Shown piece by piece: positions 9,309-17,790 of a DNA stretch of 64,000 nt (its first letter is position 1; each line of letters opens with the position of its first letter). The DNA comes from Planctomycetota bacterium (GTDB taxonomy: Bacteria > Planctomycetota > Phycisphaerae > UBA1845 > UTPLA1), in assembly GCA_015654675.1 (NCBI GenBank), contig JAATGM010000032.1, positions 124,001-188,000 of the forward strand, given 5' to 3'. Both the position numbers and the translations under genes were made by a program. The notes under the pieces are model-generated. The model did not search any database, was not told the origin of the DNA, and worked only from the letters and a program-made list of their open reading frames with translations.

Positions 9309-10595
9309 ATGCCGCTTATCCGCGATTCTGCGAGAGACCCGTTCTCGCTCGACGCTGACGATGAAAACGAACTAATTCCTCTCAGCGGCGGCGACACCGA
9401 TTGCCCGACCGATTTGGATGCCATCGAAAGGAAGGTCCGGCGCGGCCTGCGCATCATCCGGCGCGCGATCCTTCTCGAATCCTCCAAGCGCAAGACGCTT
9501 CGTCGCCGAAAAGACGACAGGTACGACGAGGAGAGGTGGACGCGACCGGGCTCGGCCGCGGTCGCGGTGCGAAAAAGGCGAGCATACGAGGGATGGGAGC
9601 GCGAGACTGACGACGCATGGACGTTTTATTTGAAACAGCTTCCTGGAAAAGTTCGCCATCGCCTGACATTTCTGAAAGACGTCGGGCGCGACCTGTTCAC
9701 GGTCTGGTTTCAAACACGGCGAACTGAATGCCTCTGGTGGGCCGGGGAACTCCCATTTCCCAGTTGGTGGAATGGTGATCCTCGGAAACCAGGCGTTCGC
9801 ATTCCGGCGACGAAGCGATCGCTGATTGTCCGACTATTGTCGTACGAGCACGTGGCCGTTGTGTGGCCCCCGATCGATCGATTCATTGCGCAAGCTGTTC
9901 GATATTTCGAGTCGTGCCGCCGGACGGGTATCGAAGATTTTACGCCGACCGTTGACGCCGTGAAGGGGTTGATCCTAGAGATCGTGGGCCGTTACCAATT
10001 ACCGTGGGCGCGGCAAGCGGAACACGCGTTGGACGCAAACGATCGCTTCGTAAAGCGAGTCATTAGCCGTTCCCGGCCCGTGAACGGTGTACGTGTGCGC
10101 GAATTAGCCTATCGAGTACGCGAAGACGAGCCGGCGGCAAGCAACCCGATCATTCTCACGGCGTTGTACGAACTCGGCCCAGAATCCGCACGTCGTCTCA
10201 GAATCATCGAGCATGTCGAGTTGCAAAGGGACTCGGGCGAAAACGGCACCGTGCGGTGTTGGGTTCTAAACCAGCGTGCGAAGAAAGTATCCCACCAACG
10301 CCGTCGGAGATCTCCAGGGCTTCGCCGCATTCCGACAAAAAGGCAGGGTGAGGCATGGGCGCTCTATGCGAGCTTGGGTTCACACCGCGAGGTTGCGAAA
10401 ATAATGCGGATCAGTGCGCAGCGCGCCGGAGTGCTGATTCGGGAAGCTGATGCGAAACTCAATCAGGCCGGAAGATCGGTGCAGACGCGAGCGTTGCCCA
10501 CCGGGGCTCGTGGCGAAGCCCTAATCGAGGCTCCCGAAGGCGCCAACCCTGCGCCAACGGAGAGCGCCAACTTCCCTAATCCGAACGACGAATAA
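9309..10595 (+). CDS. Element protein of unknown function with C-terminal HTH
   Basis: ATG 9309 gives 428 residues; a TTG at 9294 would add five. Neither start has a strong RBS. The N-terminal 100 residues are highly charged (Arg/Asp/Glu rich). The middle contains Trp-rich stretches (ECLWWAGELPFPSWWNG) and helical segments. Near residues 340-395 a segment with RQGEAWALYASLGSHREVAK and a following IMRISAQRAGVLI looks like a sigma-70 region-4 or FIS-type helix-turn-helix. The tail is low in complexity and Pro/Ala/Asn rich. I do not recognise the family. As the first gene of an element that encodes its own primase, it could be a regulator, an origin-binding protein or a packaging-related factor; the sequence does not decide this. 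Confidence 0.75.
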   Translation: MPLIRDSARDPFSLDADDENELIPLSGGDTDCPTDLDAIERKVRRGLRIIRRAILLESSKRKTLRRRKDDRYDEERWTRPGSAAVAVRKRRAYEGWERETDDAWTFYLKQLPGKVRHRLTFLKDVGRDLFTVWFQTRRTECLWWAGELPFPSWWNGDPRKPGVRIPATKRSLIVRLLSYEHVAVVWPPIDRFIAQAVRYFESCRRTGIEDFTPTVDAVKGLILEIVGRYQLPWARQAEHALDANDRFVKRVISRSRPVNGVRVRELAYRVREDEPAASNPIILTALYELGPESARRLRIIEHVELQRDSGENGTVRCWVLNQRAKKVSHQRRRRSPGLRRIPTKRQGEAWALYASLGSHREVAKIMRISAQRAGVLIREADAKLNQAGRSVQTRALPTGARGEALIEAPEGANPAPTESANFPNPNDE

Positions 10596-10631
10596 ATATG
10601 CTTGAATTTGCACCGTTGGGGCGGGCGAATT

Positions 10632-10675
10632 CGCGCGCCAACCCCTTTGTTGCATCCCTTAGGCGTTGGCGCGCG
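10632..10675. promoter_or_regulatory. Perfect 11-bp inverted repeat before AlpA-like gene
   Basis: CGCGCGCCAAC (10632-10642) and GTTGGCGCGCG (10665-10675) are perfectly complementary, with a 22-base loop. They lie in the 126-base gap between the unknown protein and the AlpA-like HTH gene. The arrangement fits an operator for the adjacent HTH protein or a terminator/attenuator; no T-tract follows. Confidence 0.5.
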
Positions 10676-10721
10676 CGCGTTAGAGCGGTCGCGATTGGGC
10701 GACCCGCTGGAGAACGCTGCA

Positions 10722-10919
10722 ATGACTGACGACTCGCTCTTGGACGTCCGTGACGTTGCGAAGACACTTCGGATCAGTGTTCGGCAGGTCTGGAAACTCG
10801 TCAAGGCCGGCCAGATTCCCCCGCCTGTGCGCCTCGCGCGATCCGTACGATGGCAGCGCAAGCTGTTTGAGAAATTCATCGCGGACGGCTGCCGTATTGA
10901 GCGATCGGTGCAGTCGTGA
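10722..10919 (+). CDS. AlpA/excisionase-like helix-turn-helix protein
   Basis: 65 residues from ATG 10722, preceded by CTGGAGA. The core LLDVRDVAKTLRISVRQVWKL followed by a Lys-Ala-Gly-x-Ile-Pro-Pro wing and VRLARSVRWQRK is the MerR/AlpA-type HTH found in phage excisionases and satellite regulators. An upstream extension to 10602 is open but has no RBS and has arbitrary composition, so I reject it. The stop overlaps the GTG of the primase gene (GTGA), so the two are translationally coupled. Likely roles are excision control and transcription of the operon. Confidence 0.8.
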   Translation: MTDDSLLDVRDVAKTLRISVRQVWKLVKAGQIPPPVRLARSVRWQRKLFEKFIADGCRIERSVQS

Positions 10920-13048
10920 GCGATACCCTGACGATTGCTCGCGACTACAAATCGCGCGGGTGGCAACCCATCCCGGTTCCGTTTCGAGCCAAGAAACCGG
11001 TCATTGATTGCTGGCCGACTCTTCGCCTCTCAGTCGAGGAGCTCGCGGCGCATTTCAACGGGAAGCCCACAAACATCGGCGTATTGCTCGGCTCGACGTC
11101 GAACGGCTTGATCGACGTCGATTTGGATTCACCCGAGGCCGTGGCACTGGGCGATTGGTTCCTGCAGGAGACGTCCGCTGTCTTCGGTCGCGAATCCAAG
11201 CCCCGATCGCATCGGCTCTTCAGCTCTCCGAAACTCGCAAAGCCCCAACAGTTCCGAGCGCCCGACGGAACGATGGTTGTCGAGGTCCGCTCCACCGGCG
11301 GGCAGACGGTCTTCCCGGGAAGCGTCCATGAATCCGGTGAACCGATCGAGTGGTTCGATAACGGCGAACCCACCGCCGTCAGCGCAGGTGAACTTGGGCG
11401 CTCCGTCGGACGACTCGCGGCTGCGGCGCTCTTGTCGGCGCATTGGCCCGCGAAGGGCTCGCGCCACGATGCAGCGCTTGCCCTGACCGGCGGCCTGCTC
11501 CGGGGCGGCTTCAGTCGTGCGCATGCCGAGCATTTCATCCGAGCCGTGGCGACGGCGGCCCAGGATGACGAGATTGAGGATCGAGTCAAGACAGTGGCGA
11601 CGACTGAAGCCCGCCTCGAGTTAGACGACGGAGAGGCGTGGGGGTGGCCAAGACTTGCTGAGATCATTTCGGAGAAGGTGGTGAAACGTGTCCGGGATTG
11701 GCTGGGCCTGCGGGCTGTCGCGCGGTCTCGCCCGAGTGAAACGCGCGCCGACCTCGTCTGTTTCGCAGACGTCCGGTCCGAAGTCATTCGCTGGTTGTGG
11801 CCAGGTCGAATCGCGATCGGAAAGGTGTCCATGATCGCAGGCGACCCCGGACTCGGTAAATCCCTTGTGACGCTCGATATGGCCGCACGAGTGTCGCGCG
11901 GTACGCCGTGGCCGGACAGGCCCGGCGAACCGATCTCGGTTGGCGCAGTCGTGCTCCTCTCGGCTGAAGACGATGCAGCCGACACAATTCGCCCACGATT
12001 GGACGCGTCTGGTGCGGATGTGTCCAAGATTATGCAACTTCGGGGCGTGAATCGCACCGATCTTGAATCAGGAAATGTTCGATCGTGCGCGTTCTGTCTT
12101 GAACATGACCTTGAGATCCTTGAAGCGGCGATCAACGTCATCCCCGACTGCCGACTGGTGGTCGTCGATCCGATTTCCGCCTACCTCGGAAAAACCGATT
12201 CGCACGTAAACGCCGAAGTTCGCGCGATTCTCGCGCCCTTGGGTGACCTGGCGTCTCGGCTCGGCGTGGCCATCGTCGCGGTCACGCACCTACGCAAGGG
12301 TGAAGGCCCGGCGATCTATCGGTCGATCGGCTCGCTCGCGTTCGCGGCAGCGGCGCGCGCCGTCTGGGCGGTGACGAAGGACAGCGACGATCCAACGGGT
12401 GCCAGACGACTGTTCCTGCCTGTAAAGAACAATCTGGCAAGCGAAGGAAGCGGCCTCGCCTACTACGTGCGATCGGCACAGGGTTCCACGCACCCAACCG
12501 TCTGTTGGGAGCCCGAGCCGGTGGCGGTATCGGCGGACGAAGCGATGCGGCTGCCAGCGCGGCCGCGGGGGCCTGCTGCGAGCGAGCGCGACGAAATTGT
12601 GGATTGGTTGCGGGGCGCGCTTGCGGACGGTCCCCGGTTGGCAAAGGAACTTTACGAGGAGGGAATCGAGGCGAACGGGTTTGCCAAACGAACAATCGAG
12701 CGCGCCCGGAAGGCAATCAAAGTTGTCGTCTACCGCCCGGACAATCCTGGCCCGTGGTGGTGGCGCTTGCCGGACGGATCGGATCGTCAAGAAGCCCGAG
12801 GTTCGCGCTCTCACTCCAAACCTGGCGGTGTGGCGGTCTGTCCGGAAACCTTCGGAAAAGTCATGGCAATCGCGGCGCAATCATCGCAGACCGCCAAGTT
12901 CTCGGGTAATGGCAAACTGCCAATGAAAACGCACGACGATCGGGGGTTCCGGCCCCCGGACCGCGACGAAAACGGGGAGACACTCGTTGCACGTGCGGAG
13001 CTATGGCAACGCGAGCTGGCGGGCCGACGGGAGGGGGAAGCGCAATGA
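10916..13048 (+). CDS. Primase-polymerase fused to RepA-type ATPase/helicase
   Basis: 710 residues from GTG 10916. Residues 1-165 form a bifunctional primase/polymerase (prim-pol, archaeo-eukaryotic primase fold): IDVDLDS at 66-72 carries the metal-binding D-x-D, KPRSHRLF near 95-102 gives the nucleotide-binding His, and VVEVRSTGG near 121-129 the third motif. Residues 290-490 form a RecA-like hexameric helicase related to plasmid RepA: Walker A GDPGLGKS at 309-316, Walker B LVVVDP near 414-419 and sensor VTHLRKGE at 457-463. The C-terminus has a winged-helix-like segment (DEIVDWLRGALADGPRLA) and a charged tail. It probably primes and unwinds at the element's own origin. It is coupled to both neighbours by GTGA and ATGA overlaps. 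Confidence 0.9.
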   Translation: MSDTLTIARDYKSRGWQPIPVPFRAKKPVIDCWPTLRLSVEELAAHFNGKPTNIGVLLGSTSNGLIDVDLDSPEAVALGDWFLQETSAVFGRESKPRSHRLFSSPKLAKPQQFRAPDGTMVVEVRSTGGQTVFPGSVHESGEPIEWFDNGEPTAVSAGELGRSVGRLAAAALLSAHWPAKGSRHDAALALTGGLLRGGFSRAHAEHFIRAVATAAQDDEIEDRVKTVATTEARLELDDGEAWGWPRLAEIISEKVVKRVRDWLGLRAVARSRPSETRADLVCFADVRSEVIRWLWPGRIAIGKVSMIAGDPGLGKSLVTLDMAARVSRGTPWPDRPGEPISVGAVVLLSAEDDAADTIRPRLDASGADVSKIMQLRGVNRTDLESGNVRSCAFCLEHDLEILEAAINVIPDCRLVVVDPISAYLGKTDSHVNAEVRAILAPLGDLASRLGVAIVAVTHLRKGEGPAIYRSIGSLAFAAAARAVWAVTKDSDDPTGARRLFLPVKNNLASEGSGLAYYVRSAQGSTHPTVCWEPEPVAVSADEAMRLPARPRGPAASERDEIVDWLRGALADGPRLAKELYEEGIEANGFAKRTIERARKAIKVVVYRPDNPGPWWWRLPDGSDRQEARGSRSHSKPGGVAVCPETFGKVMAIAAQSSQTAKFSGNGKLPMKTHDDRGFRPPDRDENGETLVARAELWQRELAGRREGEAQ

Positions 13049-13350
13049 GCCGGCGCCAAGCGTCAATTGAATCCCAATGGCCACCACGCCCCACCGTCTG
13101 GCCCGAGGTCATGACCGATATCGAGGTCTGCCTGTATCTACGCCTCGACGCCGTTCACGACAGTCCTGCCAGCGCCAAGCGAACGCTCCGGTATATCCGC
13201 CGGAACGACGGGCTGCCCGATCTGGGTCGAATCGCAAACCGCGTGCTCTTCAGACGCGCCGCGGTCGATGCGTGGCTGGCCTCTCGCGAGCGCGTTGAAC
13301 CGAGGATTCCGAATCCTCCGGTCACGAATTCGGAGTCGGTGACACAATGA
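13045..13350 (+). CDS. Small helix-turn-helix/excisionase-like protein
   Basis: 101 residues from ATG 13045, which overlaps the primase stop (ATGA) and follows a strong GAGGGGGA RBS. The pattern VMTDIEVCLYLRLD, a short insert with AKRTLRYIRRNDGLPDLGR, then VLFRRAAVDAWLASR matches the excisionase/DNA-binding HTH layout (helix, recognition helix, 'pdlGr…vlfrr.av..wl' wing). It is the second HTH protein of the element and lies directly before the integrase leader. A role in excision is likely; direct repression of the integrase is an inference. Confidence 0.7.
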   Translation: MSRRQASIESQWPPRPTVWPEVMTDIEVCLYLRLDAVHDSPASAKRTLRYIRRNDGLPDLGRIANRVLFRRAAVDAWLASRERVEPRIPNPPVTNSESVTQ

Positions 13351-13473
13351 GTTACGCGAGCGCGCGTCAGTTGCGCGTCACTTTTTCCTTGTCTCAGAAA
13401 TTCAGTTGTGGTATGAAACAGGTGCTTAGAAACCAAAGAGGAGACCATTTCCCGAAACTAGAACCCCGAACAA

Positions 13474-13547
13474 CCCCGCAAAAGTTGTCGATAGCCGTGA
13501 GGCACGAACCGCTTCCTCTTTGGTGCGGTAAGCCGGCTTTTGCGGGG
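13474..13547. promoter_or_regulatory. Perfect 11-bp inverted repeat in integrase leader
   Basis: CCCCGCAAAAG (13474-13484) and CTTTTGCGGGG (13537-13547) are perfectly complementary across a 52-base loop. The right arm ends 20 bases before ATG 13568, and the AGGAGG RBS (13554 region) follows it immediately. Folding could expose or hide the ribosome site, or the arms could be recombinase or excisionase binding sites. Confidence 0.5.
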
Positions 13548-13567
13548 CTGCGCAGGAGGTTCATACC

Positions 13568-14914
13568 ATGACGCGCAAGATCAGCGTCAACCGGCGTTGG
13601 CTTGAGCCGGTCCCACTCGGCCAGGATGGCACCCCGATCCCCGAAAACCTGTGGCCACGACGACGCAAGCACGTCTGGATCGTGCGATGGTTCGCAGCGT
13701 CGAGCGACGGGCGTGTTATCAGGCAATCGAAACAGTTCCCGACGCGCGAGGACGCCGACTCATTCCGCAATCAGCGGGCGGAGGAATTCGATCGGCTCCC
13801 TTCCGCGCGCCGTGCGGCGCGGAATATCACGTTGGGAGAGTTTGCCGCCGAGTTTCGCACACTCGGCCAAGGCCCGCGCGGAATCATGCTGCGGGCGCGT
13901 TCGCTTCAGCAGTCGTGCAACGTGCTCGACCGATTAGTCGGGTTTCTCTGTGCGGACACGAAACTCTCGACAATCACTTCGGCGGACGCGGCCCGATTTG
14001 TCGCCAGCGTTCGAACGAGAAAGACCAAGATAAAGCTGCCTCCCGGCGAACGAACTGTAAAGCTCTCCGAGGCGACCGTTGAAAAGATCAAACGGACAGC
14101 CAAGGCGTGCTTCAGCGTGGCGATCAATCCTCTTGGCTACGTCCGCGAGAACCCATTCGCGATGCTGAAGGCCGGGCGGCTTGAGGGCTCGCCGATTCGA
14201 TACATCACCCCGACGGAGTTCGCCGCGATGCTGGCGGCCTGCGGGTCGCAGACGACTCCTACCAGAATCTGGTGGCGATGCTTCCTGTCGGCCTGCTACA
14301 CGGCTGGGCTGCGATACTCCGAGGCGGTCAACCTCGTCTGGTCGGACATCGATTTCGCGCGGGGCTCGATTCGGGTCTCGCCGAAGCCAGAGGCGCGGGA
14401 CACCGTGGCCTGGTCCCCCAAGGATCGTGAGGTTCGGACAATCCCGATCCCGGCCGCAACGCTCGATATGTTGACCAATTTGCAGTCCGTTTCACCCGAC
14501 GGGCATGCCTATGTCTTCCTACCTGCGGAGCGGTTCGCATTCATCAAGGCCGCTAAGGAAGCGGGACGGTGGAAGGATACGCAGGCGGCGTTGAACAACT
14601 TCTCCCGGTCGTTCCGGTTGCTTGTCCAGCGGGCGGCGCGAGACATCCCGGCTCTGCTTGACGGCGAGGGCGATCCGGCTGTCTCAATTCACGATTTGCG
14701 CCGGACTGCGATCACGAACTGGTCGAAGGTCGCAAACATGCAGACCGTCATGACCTTGGCGGGTCACAGCAACATCGAGACGACCCGCCGGTACTATGCG
14801 GCCGTGACTGAGGACCAGCTCGACAAGGTTCGCGGAGCGACTGGCGAACTCATGGACGCGGCCGTTTCGAGGGCGGAAGCGGTGCAAGTTTCGGTAAAAG
14901 TGACGCGCGAATGA
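13568..14914 (+). CDS. int: Tyrosine recombinase (integrase)
   Basis: 448 residues, with AGGAGG ahead of ATG 13568. An N-terminal arm-binding-like region (1-85) precedes a SAM-like core-binding domain (about 88-190). The catalytic domain shows TAGLRYSEAVNL (Arg249), a Lys in SPKDREVRTIPI (Lys285 region), HDLRR (His375, Arg378), LAGHSN (His400) and TTRRYYA (Tyr409 or 410), so the full R-K-H-R-H-Y set is present. It points at the 3' end of tRNA-Arg(TCT) 87 bases downstream, the expected attB. It should integrate and, with the HTH proteins, excise the element. It appears intact. Confidence 0.93.
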   Translation: MTRKISVNRRWLEPVPLGQDGTPIPENLWPRRRKHVWIVRWFAASSDGRVIRQSKQFPTREDADSFRNQRAEEFDRLPSARRAARNITLGEFAAEFRTLGQGPRGIMLRARSLQQSCNVLDRLVGFLCADTKLSTITSADAARFVASVRTRKTKIKLPPGERTVKLSEATVEKIKRTAKACFSVAINPLGYVRENPFAMLKAGRLEGSPIRYITPTEFAAMLAACGSQTTPTRIWWRCFLSACYTAGLRYSEAVNLVWSDIDFARGSIRVSPKPEARDTVAWSPKDREVRTIPIPAATLDMLTNLQSVSPDGHAYVFLPAERFAFIKAAKEAGRWKDTQAALNNFSRSFRLLVQRAARDIPALLDGEGDPAVSIHDLRRTAITNWSKVANMQTVMTLAGHSNIETTRRYYAAVTEDQLDKVRGATGELMDAAVSRAEAVQVSVKVTRE

Positions 14915-14969
14915 CGCGCCGAGCCCAGTTCGGGCTTCATTGACGATGCGCGATGTCAGGATTGAAAAC

Positions 14970-14996
14970 GCAAGTGGCACACAACGAACGACTTGC
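14970..14996 (-). terminator. Possible terminator after tRNA-Arg
   Basis: Read on the minus strand, GCAAGT, a 15-base loop and ACTTGC are followed by GTTTTC, six bases beyond the tRNA 3' end. This resembles a short intrinsic terminator. It also lies where recombinase arm sites of the element would be expected. Confidence 0.35.
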
Positions 14997-15001
14997 AAGA
15001 T

Positions 15002-15075
15002 CGCGCCCGGCAGGATTCGAACCTGCGACCAGCGGATTAGAAATCCGCTGCTCTATCCAACTGAGCTACGGGCGC
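15002..15075 (-). tRNA. tRNA-Arg (anticodon TCT)
   Basis: A complete 74-base cloverleaf on the minus strand. The acceptor stem is GCGCCCG/CGGGCGC with discriminator G; the D arm is GCTC…GAGC; the anticodon stem GCGGA/TCCGC holds loop TTTCTAA (anticodon TCT). The variable loop is TGGTC, and the T arm is GCAGG-TTCGAAT-CCTGC. CCA is not encoded. It is intact although an integrase gene abuts its 3' end, consistent with an element that restores the 3' end on integration. Confidence 0.97.
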
Positions 15076-15130
15076 TCGGGTGGGTTTAGTTTAGTCGACG
15101 GATTCATAAGGGTACACGTTGTGGCGCGGC

Positions 15131-17725
15131 TCAAGGTGTGGGGTTGGCGGGCGTGAGTTTGGTTCGCCACTCGGCGGCTTTCTCGGCTTTACCTGTGCCG
15201 GGCTCGGCCTTGTCCCATGCTTCGTAGAGTTGCACGAGGGAGCGCGCCGCGCGCTGCCGACCCTTGCCGGGCATGCGGGAATTGCTCAGGGTTGCGTCGG
15301 CCTCCAGGAACCTGGCTTCAGCGTCGGTGAAGTTGCCGCGGCATTGGGCCAGCTCGGCGCCGATGCATTGGATGCGCCCCAGCGTGAGCCGGACGGTCGA
15401 TTGCGGTTGCGTCTCCATGATCGTGGCGACATCGCGCAGATGCGAATCGGCCTCGTCGCACTTGCCGCGTTGAAGCAGCGTTTCGGCCAGCCCCAGGCGG
15501 GCGGTGAGAGCGCGCGTGTTGGTGCCGCCTTTGGTTCGTTCGACGATCTCCAGCACGGTTCGATAGTTGCGGTCACTGCTCTCATAATCGCGGATGTGCG
15601 CCTGGTATTCGGCGTTGTCGATCAGATAGTCGACATGAAACTCGCTGTCGGCGCCGTAAGCCCGATCGGCTGATGCGACGAACTGACCCATCAGCTTCAG
15701 GGCGTCAGCCGGGCGGTTGGTCATCTTGTACACAAATGAAAGGTCGCGCACGCATCCGAGTGTGTCAGGGTTATCGTCTCCGAGCACCTCGCGGCTGAGC
15801 GCCAGCGCGTCCTCGAAGGCCTGAGTGCCGCGCGCCAGGTCTCTGCGCGAGAGAAGGGCCGTGCCGAGGCTTTTCATCGCACCAACCACGCGCGGGTTCT
15901 TGTCGCCGAGCGAACGGCGAATGACATTGATGGCGTGTTCCGCGTCCTCCACTGTTCCATCGGGATTGTGAGCCCGCGAGGCGAGCACACTCTCCATCGA
16001 CACGACGTCGACATGATTGGGGCCGAGCACGCGCCGCAGCATCTCGATGGACTGACGCGTCAGGGCGATGCCTTCTTCCTCGCGACCCTCCTGATTGACC
16101 ACGAGGGCGAGTTCGGCCATTGACTGCCCGACGAGCTCGGAGTCGCCCGGGTTGATGCGCTGCAGGGTCGCGAGGGCGCGGCGCTGCAGCTTCTCCGATT
16201 CATCGAGCCGCTCGCGTTTGCGGGCGATGACGCCCAGCCAGCGAAGTGAGTCGCCGAACGCCTCGCTATCGGCGCCGGAGAGCTTCTCATTCAGATCGGC
16301 GGCGATCTTGAGATGATGCTCGGATTCCGCCAGGCGACCGAGGGAGGCAAACGATCGTCCGATGGTCATGCGGGCTTCGGCTTCGACCTCGGGCATGGAC
16401 GTGAGCGAGCCGGCGTCGATGTCGCGGGCTTCGCGATCGAGCAGCTCGCGAACGGTGAGGTTGGGATCGGTCACGATCTCGGGATTGGCGGCCGCCATCG
16501 TATGCTGGAGGAAGCGATTGACGGCTTTGGCCTTCTGTGCCTCGCTGGTGGCGCGGGTGCGCTCGATGCGTTCGGCCGCTTCGGCGCGTACGGCGCGGTC
16601 GCGTTGCGACGCCACTCGCTTCAGCAGCACGAGCGATACGACCAGGCCAGCAAAGACCAATATTCCGAAAGCGGCCGAAATGGCAGCGGCGGTGCGGTGC
16701 CGGTGCAGCACCTTCCTCAAAACGTATAGTCCACTGTCGCGCCGCGCCTCGATCGGCTCATCGGCCAGATAGTGCCGCACGTCGCGGGCCAACTCGCCGA
16801 CGGACTGATAGCGCCGGGCTGGATCCTTGCTGAGGCATTTCCGCGCAAGGGTATCGAGGTCGTCGTCGACTTCGCTGGTGTAGTTGCGCGGCGACTCCGG
16901 TTCGGCCTCGCGAATATTGGACAAGACATCGCCGAGACTGCCGACAGTGGGATAGGGAAAATGGCCGGTCAGCAGTTGGTAGAGGATGACGCCAAGCGAG
17001 TAGACATCGCTGCGGACATCGACCTCGGCATGGCGACCCATGGCCTGTTCGGGCGAGGCCCAGGGGAGCGATCCTACGAACTGGCCGGTCTGCGTCGCCG
17101 CGCTGGCCGCGACTTCGTCTGACGTCTTGGCCAGGCCGAAGTCGAGCACGCGCGGTTCACCGGCCGAATCGATGAGGATGTTGCCCGGCTTCAGATCGCG
17201 GTGGATTACGCCTCGCTGATGGGCCGAGCTGATCGCGTCACAGATTTCGGCGAATAGCCGCAGGCGATCGGCCAGCGAGAGGCCCTGCTCACGGACATAG
17301 CGGTCGAGCGGGCGGCCGTCGACATAGTCCATAACGAGGAAGTGACTGCCGTCGGCAATGCCGCGGTCCAGAATGCCGACGATGTTGCGATGATTGAGTT
17401 GAGCGAGAATGTTGACTTCGCGATCAAACCGATTTACCTCGCGCTGGCCGGCGAAGGGGCCTTCGCGCATGACCTTTACCGCCACGGTTCGACGAGTCGA
17501 TCGTTGAATGGCCTCGTAAACAACTCCCTGTCCGCCGCGATGCACTTCGCGCAGCACTTCGTAGCCGGGCAGGAGCCGGCGAACCGCGTCCGGGATGGGA
17601 GCATTCTGTCCCAGCCCGCCGGCCGACGAGCCGCCGAGGGAACGCAATCGCTCAAATTCGCGGCGCGCGCCGGCGATCCACGCTGCGTGGTCTTGATCGG
17701 AGCGCACCGACCGCTGGATACCCAT
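15131..17725 (-). CDS. Membrane Ser/Thr protein kinase with C-terminal TPR-like repeats
   Basis: 864 residues from ATG 17725. The N-terminal Hanks-type kinase domain has a glycine loop HRGGQGVVY (62-70), VAVKV with Lys84, HRDLKPGN at 175-182 (Asp177), DFG at 195-197 and SPEQ at 224-227, so it should be active. A single membrane helix is at about 345-368. The remaining roughly 480 residues carry repeated 42-residue helical pairs typical of TPR_10/12 (AL…G…HP pattern), probably outside the membrane. This is the common planctomycete Pkn layout. It lies 65 bases downstream of an ECF sigma gene on the same strand, and such pairs often form one signalling unit. The substrate is unknown. Confidence 0.93.
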   Translation of the reverse strand: MGIQRSVRSDQDHAAWIAGARREFERLRSLGGSSAGGLGQNAPIPDAVRRLLPGYEVLREVHRGGQGVVYEAIQRSTRRTVAVKVMREGPFAGQREVNRFDREVNILAQLNHRNIVGILDRGIADGSHFLVMDYVDGRPLDRYVREQGLSLADRLRLFAEICDAISSAHQRGVIHRDLKPGNILIDSAGEPRVLDFGLAKTSDEVAASAATQTGQFVGSLPWASPEQAMGRHAEVDVRSDVYSLGVILYQLLTGHFPYPTVGSLGDVLSNIREAEPESPRNYTSEVDDDLDTLARKCLSKDPARRYQSVGELARDVRHYLADEPIEARRDSGLYVLRKVLHRHRTAAAISAAFGILVFAGLVVSLVLLKRVASQRDRAVRAEAAERIERTRATSEAQKAKAVNRFLQHTMAAANPEIVTDPNLTVRELLDREARDIDAGSLTSMPEVEAEARMTIGRSFASLGRLAESEHHLKIAADLNEKLSGADSEAFGDSLRWLGVIARKRERLDESEKLQRRALATLQRINPGDSELVGQSMAELALVVNQEGREEEGIALTRQSIEMLRRVLGPNHVDVVSMESVLASRAHNPDGTVEDAEHAINVIRRSLGDKNPRVVGAMKSLGTALLSRRDLARGTQAFEDALALSREVLGDDNPDTLGCVRDLSFVYKMTNRPADALKLMGQFVASADRAYGADSEFHVDYLIDNAEYQAHIRDYESSDRNYRTVLEIVERTKGGTNTRALTARLGLAETLLQRGKCDEADSHLRDVATIMETQPQSTVRLTLGRIQCIGAELAQCRGNFTDAEARFLEADATLSNSRMPGKGRQRAARSLVQLYEAWDKAEPGTGKAEKAAEWRTKLTPANPTP

Positions 17726-17790
17726 TCCTCACCCTTGCGGCGATTCTCGCATGGACCGCCCCTATTTATGCGACGTTTCCCGCCCGGGGT

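Larger units (their letters stand above)
9244..15002 (+). mobile_element. Integrative element next to tRNA-Arg(TCT)
   Basis: Five genes on the same strand make a self-contained mobile unit: an unknown HTH-tailed protein, an AlpA-like HTH protein, a primase-polymerase/RepA-like ATPase, a second small HTH-like protein and a tyrosine recombinase. The recombinase ends 87 bases from the 3' end of an intact tRNA gene, the classic attachment site for this enzyme class. Int, AlpA-like and primase-helicase together resemble phage satellites and small integrative-replicative elements; no capsid, portal, conjugation or defence gene is visible. The right edge is placed at the tRNA 3' end. The left edge is uncertain because no second attachment copy was recognised, and it could lie anywhere in 8008-9308 or beyond. 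Confidence 0.65.

Noticed and set aside
10945-12141. 398-codon open frame on the minus strand inside the primase gene
   Set aside because: Ser/Arg/Thr-rich composition, no RBS or motifs; it is an antisense shadow of a gene with clear Walker and primase motifs.
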